A stretch of 24,814 nucleotides of DNA, taken from JAJPJQ01 sp036522615. Lineage in GTDB: Bacteria > Desulfobacterota > Binatia > UBA9968. Location: positions 1 to 24,814 of the forward strand of contig DATDFN010000059.1 of NCBI GenBank assembly GCA_036522615.1. Reading direction: 5' to 3'. This document shows positions 22,827 through 24,814 of the stretch, piece by piece (position 1 is the stretch's first letter; each line of letters opens with the position of its first letter). The notes under the pieces were generated by a model. The model did not search any database. It worked only from the letters and a program-made list of their open reading frames with translations, and was not told where the DNA came from. The translations under genes and the position numbers were made by a program.

Positions 22827-23836
22827 GCGTACACGTGCTGGTTCACTTCTTCAGGGTCGGGATACGCCGCACTCAGCGCGAAGTCGGCGCCGGATTTTAT
22901 CTCGCCTTCGATCTCGCTTTCCGTCTGCGCGAGAAATTTCCGGTCGACGATCTCGTCGTGCACGAGCTTATCGCCGAGCAGCTTCACCGGATCGCGCCGC
23001 TCCTTCCATTCTTCTTCCTCTTTTTTCGGGCGGTAGTACGCGCGGTCGATGTCGCCGACGTGGTGGCCGTGAAAGCGATAGGTATTGCAGAGAAGAAACG
23101 ACGGTCCTTCGCCGCGGCGCGCTCTCTCGACCAATTTCGAGACCGTGCGATAGACGAGCTCGACGTCCTGCCCTTCGATGGCTTCGGCCGGAATGCCGAA
23201 GGCCCTGGCGCGCGCCTCGATCTCCCCCGCGGTCGTCTCGCTGTAGTGCGTGTACTCGTTGTAGAGATTGTTCTCGCAGAGATAAATCACCGGGAGCTTC
23301 CAGAGCGCCGCCATGTTCATGCATTCGTAGAGGAGCCCCTGGCCGAGCGCTCCCTCGCCGAAGAAGCAGACCGCGACCTGATCGGTGCCGCGCATTTTCG
23401 CCGACAGCGCCGCGCCGGTCGCGATCCCGGCGCTGCCGCCGACGATCGCGTTCGCGCCCAGATTGCCGCGCTCCTGGTCGGCGATGTGCATCGAGCCGCC
23501 CTTGCCGCGGCAGTAGCCGTCGACTTTGCCGAGCAGCTCGGCGAACATCTTGTCGACCGACGCGCCCTTGGCGAGGCAGTGGCCGTGGCCGCGGTGTGTG
23601 CTCGTGATGTAGTCGTCGGGGCGGAGCGCCTCGCAGACGCCGACGGCGACGGCCTCCTGGCCGATGTAGAGATGCGCGAGGCCGGGCATCTTCGCGCCGA
23701 GATAAAGCTGGTTCACCTGCTCCTCGAACAGCCGGATCTTCAGCATCTGGCGGTAAAAGCGCAGCAACTGCTCGCGGTCGACCGTCGTGCCGGCGGTTGC
23801 TGTCGTTGACGGTTTCTTCTTTGCTGGTTGAGCCAT
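22823..23836 (-). CDS. 2-oxoacid (pyruvate/acetoin-type) dehydrogenase E1 alpha subunit
   Basis: A 337-residue alpha subunit that binds thiamine diphosphate and, with E1beta, decarboxylates a 2-oxoacid (or cleaves acetoin) and acylates the E2 lipoyl group. Key segments: FEEQVNQLYLGAKMPGLAHL (37-56), STHRGHGHCLAKG (79-91), GKGGSMHIAD (111-120) and the TPP motif from FFGEGALGQG (158-167) to CENN (187-190). The motif has GEG where GDG is most common; Glu can still ligate Mg2+, so activity is not excluded. No Shine-Dalgarno is visible: the leader consists of an AT-rich inverted repeat (23845-23918) up to nine bases before the ATG. There is no in-frame alternative start before the conserved region. 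Confidence 0.95.
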   Translation of the reverse strand: MAQPAKKKPSTTATAGTTVDREQLLRFYRQMLKIRLFEEQVNQLYLGAKMPGLAHLYIGQEAVAVGVCEALRPDDYITSTHRGHGHCLAKGASVDKMFAELLGKVDGYCRGKGGSMHIADQERGNLGANAIVGGSAGIATGAALSAKMRGTDQVAVCFFGEGALGQGLLYECMNMAALWKLPVIYLCENNLYNEYTHYSETTAGEIEARARAFGIPAEAIEGQDVELVYRTVSKLVERARRGEGPSFLLCNTYRFHGHHVGDIDRAYYRPKKEEEEWKERRDPVKLLGDKLVHDEIVDRKFLAQTESEIEGEIKSGADFALSAAYPDPEEVNQHVYA

Positions 23837-23844
23837 GTTGTTTT

Positions 23845-23918
23845 AATGTTGAATGTTGAATTTTGAATGTTGAATTAAGGTGTTCAATTCAAAATTCATC
23901 ATTCAAAACTCAAAATTA
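23845..23918. repeat. AT-rich inverted/direct repeat (family D)
   Basis: A low-GC patch built of TTGAATGTTGAATTTTGAA-type units on one side and AATTCAAAATTCATCATTC-type units on the other, forming an imperfect inverted repeat around AAGGTGTTC. Within each arm the 6-8 base unit (TTGAATG/TTGAA) repeats directly. It fills the whole 79-base gap between the dehydrogenase stop (23916) and the E1alpha start (23836) and contrasts sharply with the GC-rich surroundings. It carries no gene and no clear Shine-Dalgarno. Confidence 0.85.
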
Positions 23919-24797
23919 TTTTTTAATTCCCGCCATCTTCGCCAGCGCGTCGAAGAGCGCGGCGAAGTCTTTTTTCGCGAGCCCCATGGCGCGCGCGGCG
24001 GTGAGCATCTCGTTCGTCACCGCCGTCGTCGGCAGCGGCACGTCCTGTTGCCGCCCCAGCTCCAGCGCGAGCAGTAAATCTTTTTGCATCATGTTGACGT
24101 CGAACCACGCCTCGTCGGGCTGCTTGAGGACGAACGGGCCGCGGTACTTGATCATCGGCGAGGCGATCACGCTGTTGAGCAGGACCTCGACCGCCGTCTC
24201 GCGCGCGATGCCGCTCTTTTCCGCGAGCAGCACGCCTTCGCTGAAGGCGAGCATCTGCACGGCGAGGCTCAAATTCGTCGCGATCTTCATCGAGACCGCA
24301 AGGCCGTTGGGGCCGACGTGCGTGACCTTAGGACCGATCGCTTCGAGAATCGGCCGCGCGCGCTCGACCGCGTCGCGCTCGCCGCCGACCATGATGGAAA
24401 GCTTGCCTTCTTCGAGCGTCGAGACGCTGCCGGAGACCGGCGCGTCGAGCATCGTCGCGCCCTTTTCCTTGACTTCCGCCGCCAGCGAGCGGCTTCTCTC
24501 CGGGCTTACCGTGCTCATGTCGATGTAAATTTTTTCTGCACCCAAGCCGGCGAGAATGCCGTTCGGGCCGCGCGCGACTGCGTCGAGCGCCTCGGTGTTG
24601 GTGACCATCGAGAAGGTGATCTCGGCGGCTTCGGCGACGGCGCGTGGCGTCGCGCCCCATTTCATGCCCGCATCGAGGAGCCACTGCGCTTTGGATTTCG
24701 TGCGGTTATAGCCGACGACGCTGTGGCCGGCTTCGAGCAGGCGTTTTGCCATGCGGCTGCCCATGACGCCGAGACCGACGAAGCCTAGATTCGCCAT
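23916..24797 (-). CDS. NAD(P)-dependent beta-hydroxyacid dehydrogenase (HIBADH family)
   Basis: A 293-residue enzyme of the 3-hydroxyisobutyrate/tartronate-semialdehyde/6-phosphogluconate dehydrogenase superfamily, which oxidises beta-hydroxyacids (or reduces the semialdehydes) with NAD(P). The N-terminal Rossmann motif GLGVMG lies at 8-13, followed by NRTKSKA (31-37), where a basic residue after the second strand suggests NADP preference. The substrate loop DAPVSGS lies at 118-124 and the catalytic K171 sits in MKIATN, with N175 four residues on. Length is normal. No Shine-Dalgarno is visible within the few upstream bases in the window. It is the first visible gene of the minus-strand cluster and may have further upstream partners beyond 24814. 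Substrate not determinable. Confidence 0.94.
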   Translation of the reverse strand: MANLGFVGLGVMGSRMAKRLLEAGHSVVGYNRTKSKAQWLLDAGMKWGATPRAVAEAAEITFSMVTNTEALDAVARGPNGILAGLGAEKIYIDMSTVSPERSRSLAAEVKEKGATMLDAPVSGSVSTLEEGKLSIMVGGERDAVERARPILEAIGPKVTHVGPNGLAVSMKIATNLSLAVQMLAFSEGVLLAEKSGIARETAVEVLLNSVIASPMIKYRGPFVLKQPDEAWFDVNMMQKDLLLALELGRQQDVPLPTTAVTNEMLTAARAMGLAKKDFAALFDALAKMAGIKK

Positions 24798-24814
24798 AGT
24801 TTCAATGAAGTTAG

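Noticed and set aside
1..24814. CRISPR arrays, tRNA/rRNA genes, integrases or transposases, toxin-antitoxin pairs
   Set aside because: Intergenic gaps are all under about 225 bases and were read by eye; none holds regularly spaced repeats or a tRNA-like cloverleaf, and no mobile-element enzyme is encoded.

Overview
The window is a high-GC bacterial chromosome segment. An LpxL-type lipid A acyltransferase, a lipoprotein signal peptidase and a lipoprotein-type peptidase indicate a diderm (outer-membrane) bacterium. Tripartite tricarboxylate (Tct) transport, UbiD, class II aldolase, an NahE/PhdJ-like aldolase and several dispersed palindromic repeat families are typical of uncultivated soil or subsurface heterotrophs such as Binatota/Desulfobacterota-like or Rokubacteria-like lineages. 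That placement is inference; no rRNA or other phylogenetic marker confirms it. No rRNA, tRNA, CRISPR array, transposase or phage gene was found, and no gene-free stretch exceeds about 225 bases.

Layout. (1) 1-547, plus strand: the 3' end of glnA and then glnB (PII), the classic nitrogen-control pair, with a palindromic repeat between them. (2) 587-7890, minus strand: a secreted S9 peptidase, a DHA2-type MFS exporter, and a probable operon read lpxL-like acyltransferase > class II aldolase > ubiD-family decarboxylase > two-helix small membrane protein. (3) 8114-12937, plus strand: a small HELGH (ImmA/IrrE-like) protein, ileS, lspA (11-nt overlap, TTG start) and a DapA/NahE-like aldolase. (4) 12939-16335, minus strand: a short Smr protein and a complete tctC-tctB-tctA transporter. 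(5) 16473-24797, minus strand: a co-directional eight-gene set read beta-hydroxyacid dehydrogenase > E1alpha > E1beta > M24 hydrolase-like > E2 > ABC ATPase > ABC permease > ABC binding protein. It closes with a strong intrinsic terminator at 16423-16450.

How the genes may work together. Block 5 looks like an uptake-plus-oxidation module. An SsuABC/TauABC-type importer brings in a small organic molecule, an M24-fold enzyme hydrolyses or cleaves it, a beta-hydroxyacid dehydrogenase oxidises a hydroxyacid, and a 2-oxoacid dehydrogenase (E1+E2, no E3 in view) makes an acyl-CoA. The substrate cannot be read from the sequence. Tct transport, UbiD, class II aldolase and the NahE-like aldolase fit a lifestyle based on carboxylates and aromatics.

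The most unusual points are: two palindromic repeats translated in frame inside the E2 linker; an M24 protein with Cys where a metal-binding Asp is expected; an LpxL-like protein lacking the acidic residue of its HX4(D/E) motif; a tiny HELGH protein with a His-rich tail; tctC and tctB lying in one reading frame separated only by TGA and two codons; and an E1alpha leader made entirely of an AT-rich inverted repeat. Four families of dispersed inverted repeats are present. None of this proves a new system; the block 5 cluster is the best candidate.
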